DNA of 64,000 nucleotides from Neorhodopirellula lusitana (lineage in GTDB: Bacteria > Planctomycetota > Planctomycetia > Pirellulales > Pirellulaceae), in assembly GCF_900182915.1 (NCBI RefSeq), contig NZ_FXUG01000007.1, positions 248,001 to 312,000 of the forward strand, in the 5' to 3' direction. Below are positions 1 through 9,533 of this stretch, in pieces. The notes beneath the pieces were generated by a model, which was given only the letters and a program-made list of their open reading frames with translations, did no database searches and had not been told where the DNA came from. A program made the position numbers and the translations under genes. The first letter of the stretch is position 1. Each line of letters begins with the position of its first letter.

Positions 1-1546
1 TCTTGGTGATCGGCATCGATTCCTTCGTGATCTCTTCGGAATGCTCGACCGTTGTGCCAGCAGTCGCCAATGCTAGGTTCTCATTCCATTTGTCAGTGCC
101 AAAGATTTCCAGCTCGTCGATCCGCAAGAACTTGACGGGGAAGGTGAAGCGAACCGCCTTGGCAGTGGTGAACGGGAGATGGATTTCTTTGTAGCCCGTC
201 CAGTTTTCTTCCCACGGTCCGGTGCTTCGCATCTTGATCCGTTCCGTTTTCAACAGCCCGTGCAACTCTTGGCCGCGAACTCGACGCGGGTGATCCTTGC
301 TTAACTCCAAGAACCGGCCACCGAACTCGATGTCCTGGAAGACCGCTGACATGGAGTAATAGTCCGAGATCGAGATCGGGTCGAACTTGTGATTGTGACA
401 CCGCGCGCACCCGATCGTCATTCCCATCGCGGAGGCGCCCACGGTTTGCAGGATCTCGTCCATCCGGTCCGCTCTCGCGGTTCGTTGTGCCGCCGGTTCA
501 CGCCCAACCGTCGCGGCCGGAACGTGCGGCCCAGCCACCAAGTAGCCCGTGGCGTCGCCCACGCCGACGGTGTCGCCCGCCAGTTGTTCAAACAAAAATC
601 GGTCGTACGGTTTGTCTTCGTTGAAAGCGCGAATCACATAGTCGCGATAGATCCATGCGTTCTTGCGATACATGTTGCTTTCGCTGCCGTTGGTTTCCGC
701 CCAACGGATCACGTCGAGCCAGTGTTGAGCCCAACGTTCACCGAAATGAGGCGAGCTCATCAGATGGTCAACCAATCGCGTGTACGCGGCGTTGCCGTCA
801 CGTGCGTACTCATCCACAAACGCTTCGGTCTGTTCCGGAGTGGGTGGGATTCCGGTCAGGACAATCGACACGCGGCGGATTAGAGTGCGTGGATCGGCCG
901 GTTCGGAATACGCCAGTGAATCCAGTCGCAATCGGTCCAGCAGAAACGCGTCAATCGCGTTGCTCGATTTGGTGACGTTGCCGGATTCGGTTGCGTCGCC
1001 CGAGTCGATCGCGATGTGCGAGTCGAGCAAGTTGCTGGACTCGGTGACTTTGCGCGAAGTTGGAACGGTCGGTCGAATCACCGGCTGGAAAGACCAATGG
1101 TCGGATTTCTCCACCTTCAGTTCCTGCATCTGCCCCGGCCAAACCGCTCCCTCGCGAATCCATCTTGCCAACAGCTCGATGTCTTCGGCAGCCAACTTGT
1201 CCTCATCCGGCGGCATCGCCATCTCTTCGTCGATGTGATCGACCACCTCGATCAGGTAACTCTTCTCTGGCTTCCCCGGAACGATCGTCGCCAACCCCGA
1301 ATCGCCGCCGCGAAGCATGCTTAGACGCGAATCCAAACGCAGACCCGACTCCTGTTCGTCTTCACCATGGCAATACCAACAATTGTCTTCCAAGATCGGC
1401 GCGATATCCGACTCGAAGTCGACCAAGTCGGCGCCGCTAGTCGGGTTCGAGATATCTGACTCTGCCGAACTGGCCGGTTGAAAGTCCCAGCACAAAGCAA
1501 CCAAGACGGCGAAGAAAACAATTGATCGGACGACCGATGAACGCAT
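1..1546 (-). CDS. Secreted cytochrome-type DUF1549/DUF1553 protein, C-terminus beyond the window
   Basis: The reading frame is open from ATG at 1546 to the left edge, so the C-terminus is missing. The N-terminus is a signal peptide (hydrophobic stretch about residues 8-20). It is followed by a planctomycete cytochrome-like domain with the heme motif CWYCH at residues 56-60 and a conserved MPPDE segment. Further on come DUF1549 hallmarks: RWAQHWLDVIRWAET and a second CxxCH-like motif, CARCHNHKFDPI. The last visible part resembles the discoidin-like insert often seen before DUF1553. Such proteins are abundant in Planctomycetes and are usually paired with DUF1501 or DUF1552 proteins; their biochemical role is not established, although periplasmic redox or polysaccharide-related work is often suggested. 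It follows the DUF1592 and DUF1552 genes on the same strand after a 335-bp gap. Family assignment is firm; function is not. Confidence 0.9.
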   Translation of the reverse strand, partial: MRSSVVRSIVFFAVLVALCWDFQPASSAESDISNPTSGADLVDFESDIAPILEDNCWYCHGEDEQESGLRLDSRLSMLRGGDSGLATIVPGKPEKSYLIEVVDHIDEEMAMPPDEDKLAAEDIELLARWIREGAVWPGQMQELKVEKSDHWSFQPVIRPTVPTSRKVTESSNLLDSHIAIDSGDATESGNVTKSSNAIDAFLLDRLRLDSLAYSEPADPRTLIRRVSIVLTGIPPTPEQTEAFVDEYARDGNAAYTRLVDHLMSSPHFGERWAQHWLDVIRWAETNGSESNMYRKNAWIYRDYVIRAFNEDKPYDRFLFEQLAGDTVGVGDATGYLVAGPHVPAATVGREPAAQRTARADRMDEILQTVGASAMGMTIGCARCHNHKFDPISISDYYSMSAVFQDIEFGGRFLELSKDHPRRVRGQELHGLLKTERIKMRSTGPWEENWTGYKEIHLPFTTAKAVRFTFPVKFLRIDELEIFGTDKWNENLALATAGTTVEHSEEITKESMPITK

Positions 1547-1881
1547 CAATTCATTCCCGAGGGACGTGAAGGTATAAATGTCGATGGACTACTCAATAAC
1601 TGGTCCGCTTTCGAATCGGCTGACATTCGCGTCAACCACGAAAGACCAAGCGAGCCATGCGTTATTGTATTACCACAAAGGCGGGATGTCCAGCCTAACC
1701 CGGGCTCTAAAACCGGCATACGCGACCCACGGTACGGAAACGCGGGACCTCTGGGCTAAAGAACCTAAGCATCGCGGCAAGTTGATTCGCAAGCTCGTGG
1801 CAGCGGCAAGGAATTCCACCGCCAGTCATCCACTAACCCACCTTGTTCACCCATGTAGCAGTCCACGGGTAGTGGGTCAGG
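1547..1881. other. Intergenic stretch, no gene seen
   Basis: This 335-bp gap lies between the end of the DUF1552 gene and the start of the DUF1549 gene, both on the minus strand. The small plus-strand frame across it has no recognisable protein features. It probably contains the promoter or leader of the downstream gene, but I see no clear motif or terminator hairpin. Confidence 0.6.
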
Positions 1882-3180
1882 CTAAGCGACAAACAGCTCT
1901 TCGATCCGCCCCGTTGAATCGCCGTGCGACGGAGCGTTGATGCCGACGCCGTGCAAGAGACTCAACCACAAATTACAAAGCGGCGTCTTCGGATCGTCCA
2001 TCACCAAGTGGCGACCGTGCTTCATTCCCGCGCCGCCACCGGCGATCAGGGTTGGGCAGTTCGTCAGCGTGTGCACCGAACTCAGGTTCGTGCCCAACGT
2101 CAACGCCGCGTTATCGAAAAGGCTGGTGCCGTCCGCCTCCTTGGACGCCTTCAACTTGTCAATAAATTCGGCCAGCAAACGAGCGTGCGCGGTATCGCGA
2201 TTCTGCGAAACGGTCCGTCGCTCACCTTCCGAATAATGGCTCATGCTGTGTGCGGTCATCGTCGCCCCCAGACTTTCGATCAATGAGTTCGCTGGCATTC
2301 GGTACGTGAACACTCGCGTCGCATCGACCTGCATGGCCGCGACCATCAAGTCGTACATCATGCGAATTTCTTCTTCTCCCTCTAGCGATTCGCGAGGTTC
2401 GTTGACGGCGCTGGACGGCACCTTCTTTTCGACATCGAGCCAGGACTCTTCCTTTGCCAACCGAACTTCAATCTCGCGAATCGATTGAACGTACTCGGTC
2501 AACTTTTCTTGATCCTCTCGGCCAATCTTCCTGTACACCGACTTGGCGTTTTCGGTCACGGTGTCCAGCACGCTTCGCTTCCGCTGCATCATCGCTTGCC
2601 GCTGCGACAAAGGCGTCTTGTCGTCTGAAAACAAACGGTGGAAGGCGGCAACGGGTGTGTCCAAACCAGCGACGGGTTTGCCATACCGATTCCAAGCCAA
2701 TGAAGACCCGGGACCGTGGCCATCGGAACTGGCGCCCTTCGCGGCCAGTTGAATCGAAGTGAAACGAGTTTGCTGTCCGAGCACCTCTGCAGCAACTTGG
2801 TCGACCGAGACCGTGTTGTGGAATCCTTGCCCAGGAATCTCATACCGGTTCGCACCGGTCAACCAAAACGTACTACCACTATGCCCGTCGGCGCTATACC
2901 GGTGCATCAGGTTTTGGATGATCGTGATGTCTTTTTGGTGCCGGGTCAGCGGCTTCAATATTTCAGGTAGTTTGTAGTTTTCTCCGACCGTATTGCGGTC
3001 CGGATACCAGCGGTCGGCTGTCACACCAAACCCCATCCCTAAGAACACAAGACGCTTGGGTACCGTCGACGGAGTGGCCGCGGCAGCGAACCGGCGAAAC
3101 CCATACGAATCCATCAACGGCAACGAGATGAGTGCACCTGCACCGCGAAGCAGAACGCGTCGATTGGTTTGAAAAGTCAT
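1882..3180 (-). CDS. DUF1552 family secreted protein
   Basis: This 432-residue protein starts at ATG 3180. It has a twin-arginine-like or Sec-type N-terminus (NRRVLLRGAGALISLPLMD) and then the DUF1552 pattern: PKRLVFLGMGFGVTADRWYP near residue 42, SGSTFWLTGANRYE, VSVDQVAAEVLG, a helical middle with YVQSIREIEVRL, and THxM-like MTAHSMSHY. The N-terminal RR suggests Tat export, as in related DUF1501 proteins. The start lies about 10 bp after the stop of the upstream DUF1592 gene, and an AAGGA ribosome-binding sequence overlaps that TAA stop, which supports both the chosen start and cotranscription. DUF1552 and DUF1592 genes are a standard planctomycete pair. The molecular function is unknown; the pair is thought to act in the periplasm. 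Confidence 0.92.
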   Translation of the reverse strand: MTFQTNRRVLLRGAGALISLPLMDSYGFRRFAAAATPSTVPKRLVFLGMGFGVTADRWYPDRNTVGENYKLPEILKPLTRHQKDITIIQNLMHRYSADGHSGSTFWLTGANRYEIPGQGFHNTVSVDQVAAEVLGQQTRFTSIQLAAKGASSDGHGPGSSLAWNRYGKPVAGLDTPVAAFHRLFSDDKTPLSQRQAMMQRKRSVLDTVTENAKSVYRKIGREDQEKLTEYVQSIREIEVRLAKEESWLDVEKKVPSSAVNEPRESLEGEEEIRMMYDLMVAAMQVDATRVFTYRMPANSLIESLGATMTAHSMSHYSEGERRTVSQNRDTAHARLLAEFIDKLKASKEADGTSLFDNAALTLGTNLSSVHTLTNCPTLIAGGGAGMKHGRHLVMDDPKTPLCNLWLSLLHGVGINAPSHGDSTGRIEELFVA

Positions 3181-3189
3181 GGCGAATCC

Positions 3190-5775
3190 TTAGCGTGATT
3201 GAAATGAACGGGAATGAACGAAGGCGTCCAGGAACGCACGAACCGAATAGTTTTTTGCTTTAGCCGCTGACAAAATCTGGTCGGCCAGGTCTTGATCAGT
3301 GAAACCGTACGGCCGGCCCAAACCATAGGCGATCAACGCTTCGGTAAACCCACGAGCGAAGTCGTCTTGGCGTGTCGAGATCGCATCACGCAGCTCGAAG
3401 TAGCTAGCGAACGGGGTCCCGTCGGGAAGCTGCCCGCTGGGTGAAATATCGAACTGATGGATCTTCTTACGGCGGGCCTTCCCGGTCGTGATCTTTTCCT
3501 TGTTACGCCACATACCGTCGACGTCAAAGTTTTCGAGCCCGTAGCCAATGGGATCGATCTTGCGGTGACATTGCGCGCACTGCGGTTCCTCTTGGTGGGC
3601 CTTTTGTAACTCGCGAGCCGACAAAACCTCGCCGGCCAATCGTCCTAATTGCGGCACGTTCGGCGGGGCCGGTGCTGGCGGATCATTCAACAAATGACGC
3701 AACACCCAGGCACCTCTTTCAACGGGTGACGATCGCAAACCGTCCGAGCCCATCGCACTCACCGCGGCCGTCCCCAACAAGCCTCCACGCGGTGACCCGG
3801 CGGGCAACGGCACCTTGCGGAACTCGTGCCCCTGTACTGGATCCAACCCGTAGTAGTCCGCCATCACGTCGTTCACCACCACGTAGTCCGCTTTCAACAA
3901 ATCGCCCAACGGCAGTGACTCGTGCATCACATGCATGAACAACTGATAGATTTCTTCTCTCGCATTTTCACGGGTCGCGTTGTCAAAGCTTCGGAACTGC
4001 ACGCCATCGAATTGGAACATGCCCAATCGCTCCATGCTTAACCATTGATGCACAAAGTCTCGAACAAAATGGCTGTGCTGGGCATCGGCCAGCATCCGTG
4101 TCAGCTGCTGGTCCAGCATCGCTGGGTCACTTAGCTGACCACTCATCGCAACACGGATCAGCTCGTCGTCGGGCTGACTGCTCCAAATCAAATATGACAA
4201 CCGCACCGCTAATTCCGTATCCGAAAGTTGCCGCGTGTCCTCGCGATCTTCCTCAACCATGTACAGGAACTGGGGGGAAGACAGCGTGATCGCCAACGGG
4301 TCAATCAACGCCTCGACCAACGTTTGTCCAGCCTTTCGATTGGCGTCATAGTGACCAAATAGCTGCTTCAGGAATTCTCGATCCGGTGGCGTGCCCCGGA
4401 AAGCTCGCACCGCAAACCTTCGCAACACTTCCACCGCATAACGATCCTCTTCAACACCCTCGGGACGTTCGAACAGAATGCGTTGGGCGGCTTCGGTCGG
4501 CGCCAGGTCAGGCTCGGGCCCAGAAACTTCGGCCCAGTCAATCCAGACCCCTGGAGGCGTTCCCAGACCATTTTCCTTTTGGTGAATGGTCCACAAATTT
4601 TTATCAGCACGATCTTGGTGAGTTCGCTGGTGCAGCCACAATTGTTCACGCTGTCCCGGCTTATGATCAAACTCAAAGGTCAAGATTTCGGGTTCATCAA
4701 GTGTCGCCGTCACCTTCCGCCAGGCAACACGTTTTTTGGAACTGGCGTAGCCTGATGACAACTCGACATAGTGAAAGCGACTCTCGGTTCCTGGGTAGTG
4801 CGCCGCCCGTAGTCGAATCGTGTACTTGCCGGGTGCCGAATCAAACAACGTCGGCAGCTTCACGGTGGTGTAGCCGCCCGCTTTGATCGTCATCATCAAC
4901 GTCACGCCCGTCTTGGTCTCGGGACGTTGCAGGTACTCCTTCAACTGAGGCGACCAGTCTTGGTATTGGGACAAGTTCTTCTTGGCTTGATACTCATCAA
5001 GAATCCCGAACTCGGACGGTGGCTTTTCGTCTTGGGCCTGCCATGCCAGCGAACGTTCGTATTGGTCCAACAGCATGTCGAGATACTTTTGGTAGGCTTC
5101 GTTCTGTTTGGTCTCCGGTTCAACCCGGCGCGTCTTCGAGGCCGTGGCCTCGGCGGGGATCAGGCACAATCGCAGCGCGGCCTTGGCTGTCTCAAGATAG
5201 TTTTCAAGCTGGTCGCTGGAAAAGAACAGCGACGCGCCCTGGGTGTCAAAGCCGGCCCCCACTTGATCATCGGGCAAAGAACTGACGTCCGGCCGAACTC
5301 CCAAGAGCGACTCGACCGTGTTCTCGTACTCACGACGGTTCAGACGTCGAAGTGGAATCACGCCACCTGAGTCGCCCAGAATCTTCCGGGCGATCACCAT
5401 TTGATCGGTCAGGGCTTCCAAGAACATCGCCTTGTCCGCGTCCGTCATGGGCTCCGAATCCTCCGGCGGCATCTCGCCCGAGTTGATCGCGTTCAGGACT
5501 TTCTGCCACATGTTGGCCGTCGCGATGTCCTGGCTAACCGTCAACGGCAGTCCCTCCAGGTCGACTCCCGCTTCGCTAGCATCCGTGCTGTGACAATCCA
5601 GACAATACTTCGCGAATACCTCAACATGTTGGTTCGTCATCAACGCTTGGCGGACTTCCGAGGTTTCCGCGGCGGCCAACGTGTCAGCACCCGCGGCGGT
5701 TACCAAGACGGACAATAAGCCGACGGACAAAACCCCGCGGCGGGTTAGCGAGACAAATGGAACAAGAGTTTTCAT
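3190..5775 (-). CDS. DUF1592-type multidomain secreted cytochrome c-like protein
   Basis: A protein of 861 residues when started at ATG 5775; a GTG at 5805 would add ten residues but would precede a normal signal peptide unnecessarily. Domains in order are a signal peptide (about 1-35), a planctomycete cytochrome motif CLDCHS near residue 60, DUF1587 (RRLNRREYENTVESLLGV), a carbohydrate-binding-like beta region (about 260-420), DUF1595/DUF1592 (ELAVRLSYLIWSSQPDDEL), DUF1588 (CAQCHRKIDPIGYGLENFD) and a C-terminal DUF1585. Two CxxCH sites indicate covalent heme c attachment in the periplasm. The gene is the first of a probable operon with DUF1552. Family recognition is very secure. Substrate and electron partner are unknown; roles in degradation of complex glycans have been proposed for the family but are inference. 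Confidence 0.93.
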   Translation of the reverse strand: MKTLVPFVSLTRRGVLSVGLLSVLVTAAGADTLAAAETSEVRQALMTNQHVEVFAKYCLDCHSTDASEAGVDLEGLPLTVSQDIATANMWQKVLNAINSGEMPPEDSEPMTDADKAMFLEALTDQMVIARKILGDSGGVIPLRRLNRREYENTVESLLGVRPDVSSLPDDQVGAGFDTQGASLFFSSDQLENYLETAKAALRLCLIPAEATASKTRRVEPETKQNEAYQKYLDMLLDQYERSLAWQAQDEKPPSEFGILDEYQAKKNLSQYQDWSPQLKEYLQRPETKTGVTLMMTIKAGGYTTVKLPTLFDSAPGKYTIRLRAAHYPGTESRFHYVELSSGYASSKKRVAWRKVTATLDEPEILTFEFDHKPGQREQLWLHQRTHQDRADKNLWTIHQKENGLGTPPGVWIDWAEVSGPEPDLAPTEAAQRILFERPEGVEEDRYAVEVLRRFAVRAFRGTPPDREFLKQLFGHYDANRKAGQTLVEALIDPLAITLSSPQFLYMVEEDREDTRQLSDTELAVRLSYLIWSSQPDDELIRVAMSGQLSDPAMLDQQLTRMLADAQHSHFVRDFVHQWLSMERLGMFQFDGVQFRSFDNATRENAREEIYQLFMHVMHESLPLGDLLKADYVVVNDVMADYYGLDPVQGHEFRKVPLPAGSPRGGLLGTAAVSAMGSDGLRSSPVERGAWVLRHLLNDPPAPAPPNVPQLGRLAGEVLSARELQKAHQEEPQCAQCHRKIDPIGYGLENFDVDGMWRNKEKITTGKARRKKIHQFDISPSGQLPDGTPFASYFELRDAISTRQDDFARGFTEALIAYGLGRPYGFTDQDLADQILSAAKAKNYSVRAFLDAFVHSRSFQSR

Positions 5776-6291
5776 ACGGCTGATACGAATCGAGAATGAA
5801 GCCACGCCTGGCCGGCAGAGAGCTCACTTGAAAAACCATGATGACGTGCCCAAGCGGAACGCTCTACAAGAAAACACACTTGCTTTGGATTTCCGAAACG
5901 GGAGTCTCTGGCATGGGCGTCTGGTCACATACGAACGCCCATACGAACAACAACTAGTCGACGAACAGACAGCGAGCTGACGAAAGGTTAAACAGGAAGG
6001 GAATCGAGGCAGGCGGCATGGCGAGAACGCCAGCCACCCGTATCAAGGCGCCAGATGACTGGAAAGCTGACACAAAAATATCGATTTTCCACAATTCGTT
6101 GCCCCCGGCGATTTTACCTGTCAAAATCTCCGTCCCTAGCGACTGTGAGAGTGTCCCGGAGTTGTCTCCCGCACCTAGCGCGGCGAGGTGAAGTCCGTCC
6201 GCTGCCGCAAATCCCAGTTGCTGCCGAAATTCCGTCCGCTTTCCAATCCCACCCATCCGAATGCTTTCAACGAATCCTCGAACCCTTTGAC
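5776..6291. promoter_or_regulatory. Divergent intergenic region upstream of the DUF1592 gene and the sigma factor
   Basis: About 516 bp separate the divergent DUF1592 gene (minus) and the sigma factor gene (plus). It must contain both promoters. I could not assign -35/-10 elements with confidence, and no strong hairpin or repeat is visible. The sigma factor reading frame extends open upstream to 6055, but that part looks non-coding. Confidence 0.4.
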
Positions 6292-6834
6292 ATGCCCAGC
6301 CACATTCCCAGCCCTGACCGAACGGAAGAGTTCCTGTGCTTGTTGACCGAGCATGAACCGCGACTGGCACGCTACGCGACGCTGCTGATCCCGCATCTAC
6401 AAGATTCGGACGAGGTCCTTCAGGAGGCCAAGCTGGTGATGTGGCGTAGTTTCGATCGTTTTGAAACCGGCACCGACTTCGGCGCGTGGGCGCGTAAGGT
6501 CGTCTTCCATCAAGTCCTCAAGTTCCGGCGGCGACCGTCGCGTCGACTGCAGCCCTTCCCCGAGGAAACGCTTGAACTGCTCGCTAGCGAAATCGTGGGC
6601 CTCGAAAAAGAACTTGATTACCGCCAAACCGCCTTGGCTGTCTGCATCGCAAAGCTGCCCGATGATCATCGCCGCATGATTTCGTTGCGGTACTTCGATG
6701 AAAATCCAATCGAACAGATCGCAACGCAACTTGGCCGTAAGACCGACGCCGTTTATCAATCCCTCAGTCGTATCCGGCGCTCGTTGCATCGCTGCATTTC
6801 CGACGCCATCCAAGTCCAGGGCCGATCCGTATGA
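6292..6834 (+). CDS. ECF-type RNA polymerase sigma factor
   Basis: A 180-residue sigma-70 family protein. ATG 6292 is preferred; the frame stays open upstream but only from here does it look like protein. Region 2 is visible as RLARYATLLIPHLQDSDEVLQEAKLVMW-type sequence (about residues 20-50) with FGAWARKVVFHQVLKF (region 2.4, about 60-76). Region 4 is at about 118-165, with RYFDENPIEQIATQLGRKTDAVYQSLSRIRRSL as its helix-turn-helix. It matches the short Rhodopirellula/Verrucomicrobium-type ECF subfamily. Its stop overlaps the start of the FecR-domain gene by 4 bp (ATGA), a standard sigma/membrane-regulator arrangement. By inference it responds to an envelope signal sensed through that protein. 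Confidence 0.92.
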   Translation: MPSHIPSPDRTEEFLCLLTEHEPRLARYATLLIPHLQDSDEVLQEAKLVMWRSFDRFETGTDFGAWARKVVFHQVLKFRRRPSRRLQPFPEETLELLASEIVGLEKELDYRQTALAVCIAKLPDDHRRMISLRYFDENPIEQIATQLGRKTDAVYQSLSRIRRSLHRCISDAIQVQGRSV

Positions 6835-8387
6835 GTCAACACATCCGTCCCGATGGCGAGCACCCTGATCCGGTTTGGGATGAGGCTTACGAGTTGTTCG
6901 ACAAGTCGATCGAAGGCACCCTGACCGAAGCCGATGCGGCGCAGTTGAACGAACTGGTTGCGGGCGACCAAGCTTTCCGGCAAGGCTACCTACGTTACAT
7001 CAGCACGCACGCGGCCCTGCACCGAACGGCGATCCCCGTTAGCACTGCGTTCAACCGAGACCTACTGGAAAGCGTCGAGGCTTCCGGCACTCAAGACACC
7101 CCCTCGATTCAAGACGCTCTCTTCACCCAAGACACGGTCCCCCGGACTGCCGATCCTGTCTCGCCGGGCACCGGTCAACACGCAGCCTGGCAAACCTGGT
7201 TGCTGGCCGTGATGGCTGCCGGCATCGCGATCCTGGTTATTGACTGGTTTGCGCAATCTACTCCGAACCAACCGCTGGCAAAGCAGGCCGATATTGTCGC
7301 CACACTGGTCACCAGCAAGGGCTGCTCGTGGGGTGAAAGTTCACTGCCGACTTCGCAAGGATCCAAACTCACCCGTGGCCGCATCAACCTGCTGACCGGG
7401 CTCGCGACCATCCAATTCGCATCCGGTGTCAGCATGTCACTGGAAGCACCAGCGGATGTCGAGCTGATCGATTCCATGAACTGTGTTCTGCACGACGGCC
7501 GCATGTATGCCACCGTCCCCAACGCTGCACAGGGTTTTCGAGTGGACACCAACACGGCGGTCCTTGTCGACCACGGTACCTCTTTCGGCGTCGCCGTCGA
7601 CAAGGCGGTTGGCATGACGGACGTGCAGGTTTTCGAAGGTGTCGTGGATGTCCAGCAGCGAACCACACAAAAGAAACAGCGAATGCTAACCGGGGAACGA
7701 ACCATCGTTGAAAACGGACGGTTCGATATCATCGACTTTGATTCGGACGATGTTTTCAACTCGATCAATGACGAAGCCGAAAAAGATGACTTTCAAGACG
7801 CGATCACGATTACCACTCGCAACGGTCAAGGTCGCGAAAAGAATGTCTTGCCCTTCGAGCCTCGGGCCGGTGCATTCAAGAATCGATTGATCGTCAAGAC
7901 GTCCAACATGCATCCGAAGTACAACTCGAAGTCCTACATCGGTTTAGATCTTGCCGCGATCCAAGGTAAGTCAATCCGTCGCGTGTCTTTCCAGTTGAGC
8001 ATCATTCCGTCCACGCGAGGCTACGCTTCACTGGTGCCCGACGCCACGTTTGCGGTCTACGGCGTGACCGACCAAAACCTCGACGACTGGCAACCCGAAT
8101 CCATGAACTGGGAAAACGCCCCCGCCAACGGAGCTCTCTCGTCGATCGATCCCGCCCGAAGCGTGCTACTGGGACGATTCGAAATCCCGCAGGGCCAAGA
8201 CAGCGGCTATGCCACGATTGAAAGCCCACAACTGGTGCAGTTCCTAACCGACGACACCAACGGAATCGCCACGCTCATTGTCGTTCGTGAGACCAGTGAA
8301 ACGAACGTCCGCGGGTTGGCACACATGTTCGCCAGCTCCGCCACCCGCAACGGCGTCGCCCCCACCTTGCGAGTCATCACCGAATAG
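6831..8387 (+). CDS. FecR-domain membrane protein, probable partner of the ECF sigma factor
   Basis: A 518-residue protein translationally coupled to the sigma factor gene. The cytoplasmic N-terminus (about 1-115) has an anti-sigma-like helical segment (EAYELFDKSIEGTLTEADA, FRQGYLRYISTHAALHR). One transmembrane helix follows at about 123-140 (WLLAVMAAGIAILVIDWFA), then a periplasmic FecR domain at about 180-290 (LLTGLATIQFASGVSMSLEAPADVE-type sequence, VLVDHGTSFGV, VQVFEGVVDVQ). The C-terminal 190 residues resemble a DNRLRE/CBM96-like beta-sandwich, with FAVYGVTDQNLDDW and WENAPANG. FecR proteins transmit or restrain ECF sigma activity. A carbohydrate-binding-like outer domain suggests a glycan signal, but that is inference. 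Confidence 0.85.
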   Translation: MSQHIRPDGEHPDPVWDEAYELFDKSIEGTLTEADAAQLNELVAGDQAFRQGYLRYISTHAALHRTAIPVSTAFNRDLLESVEASGTQDTPSIQDALFTQDTVPRTADPVSPGTGQHAAWQTWLLAVMAAGIAILVIDWFAQSTPNQPLAKQADIVATLVTSKGCSWGESSLPTSQGSKLTRGRINLLTGLATIQFASGVSMSLEAPADVELIDSMNCVLHDGRMYATVPNAAQGFRVDTNTAVLVDHGTSFGVAVDKAVGMTDVQVFEGVVDVQQRTTQKKQRMLTGERTIVENGRFDIIDFDSDDVFNSINDEAEKDDFQDAITITTRNGQGREKNVLPFEPRAGAFKNRLIVKTSNMHPKYNSKSYIGLDLAAIQGKSIRRVSFQLSIIPSTRGYASLVPDATFAVYGVTDQNLDDWQPESMNWENAPANGALSSIDPARSVLLGRFEIPQGQDSGYATIESPQLVQFLTDDTNGIATLIVVRETSETNVRGLAHMFASSATRNGVAPTLRVITE

Positions 8388-8735
8388 GAATCCATCCCGT
8401 CGATGCCGAGCACTGCAGGGCACGGCACGGCACGGCATGGCATGGCAGCACGGCACTGCATGGCATGTTGTTATGGGTTGATGACTGGATTTTGCTGGCG
8501 TTATTCAGCCCGACATCAAACGGGATCCAACGCGGGGGCCTGGGAATCCTGTTCTTCAAAAGCCAGAGCCTTGGAAAAGCCACCACCTCGGAAATAGAGA
8601 GTCTCGGAAGCAGTGCGTTTTCAGGCGGGAGCCGGGGAGCTAGGAGGGAGCCCGAGAACCCGTAATTGTGGATATTTAATCGGCGAAACAAACCTGCTAG
8701 ACTGTCGCGGCACTCATCCCCCGTGAAAGCTTCGC
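8388..8735. other. Intergenic region containing a pentanucleotide low-complexity repeat
   Basis: A 348-bp gap between the FecR-like gene and map. Around 8419-8467 the sequence is made of variants of GGCAC, GGCAT and GGCAG, arranged as short runs. No gene is convincing. The map promoter should lie in the AT-richer end (about 8660-8735). Confidence 0.6.
8419..8467. repeat. GGCAY pentanucleotide microsatellite-like repeat
   Basis: Directly visible near-tandem copies: three GGCAC units, two GGCAT units and further scattered variants within about 50 bp after the FecR-like gene stop. Such arrays can vary in length by slippage. It is not in a coding region, so the effect, if any, is unknown. Confidence 0.75.
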
Positions 8736-9533
8736 ATGCTTACCAAGCAAAAAAAATTAATCCTCTCGCACGCCCAGCGCGACATGATGCGGCGTGCCGG
8801 CAGCGTGAACGCCGAACTGATGGATTTCCTTCGGCCCCACGTTCAAGCCGGAATCACGACCCTCGAAATCGACAAAATGGTCCATGAGTGGACCTACGAT
8901 CATGGCCACAAGGCGGCCACCCTGGGGTACCAAAAGTACCCCAAATGTTGCTGCATTAGCATCAACGAAGTCATCTGCCACGGGATCCCCGATTCCACGG
9001 TCCTGAAAGACGGCGATATCGTCAACGTCGACATCACGACCATCGTCGATGGCTGGCACGGGGACCAAAGCGAAACCTTCCTGATCGGTGAAGTGACCGA
9101 GGAAAAACGAGCCGTCACGCAGTGCGCCTTCGACTGCATGCACCTTGCGATTGATCAACTGACACCGGGCTGCCGAGTCGCCACCATCGGCGAAACGGTC
9201 ACCCCCGAAGCTCATCGCCGAGGATTCACGGTTGTCCGCGAATACGTCGGTCACGGTTTGGGGCGACAGTTCCACTTGGATCCTTCGATTCCCCACTTCC
9301 CGAATCGACAAAGTCGCATCGACCGGTTGTTCGCGGGAATGTGCTTCACCGTCGAGCCCATGATCAACGCAGGCACCCGCTACACCAAAAGCGATAAACA
9401 GGATGGCTGGACCGTTCGAACCAAAGACGGTCGTCCGTCCGCCCAATTCGAGCACTCGATCCTGATGACGGAAAAGGGTCCCGAGATCCTCACCGAAACC
9501 AAGAACGGTCCCGAAAAAGGCCACCGGTTTTAG
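8736..9533 (+). CDS. map: Methionine aminopeptidase, type I
   Basis: A 265-residue cytosolic metalloprotease that removes the initiator methionine from nascent proteins. The full pita-bread fold is covered. Metal ligands are visible at Asp99 and Asp110 (in VNVDITTIVDGWHGDQSETF), His173 (YVGHGLG), Glu207 (FTVEPM) and Glu239 (QFEHS); His82 in CHGIPD is the usual substrate-contact residue. The N-terminus is slightly longer than the E. coli enzyme and lacks the SH3-binding CxxC zinc extension. An upstream gap of about 350 bp suggests its own promoter. Length and motifs are normal; assignment is secure. Confidence 0.97.
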   Translation: MLTKQKKLILSHAQRDMMRRAGSVNAELMDFLRPHVQAGITTLEIDKMVHEWTYDHGHKAATLGYQKYPKCCCISINEVICHGIPDSTVLKDGDIVNVDITTIVDGWHGDQSETFLIGEVTEEKRAVTQCAFDCMHLAIDQLTPGCRVATIGETVTPEAHRRGFTVVREYVGHGLGRQFHLDPSIPHFPNRQSRIDRLFAGMCFTVEPMINAGTRYTKSDKQDGWTVRTKDGRPSAQFEHSILMTEKGPEILTETKNGPEKGHRF

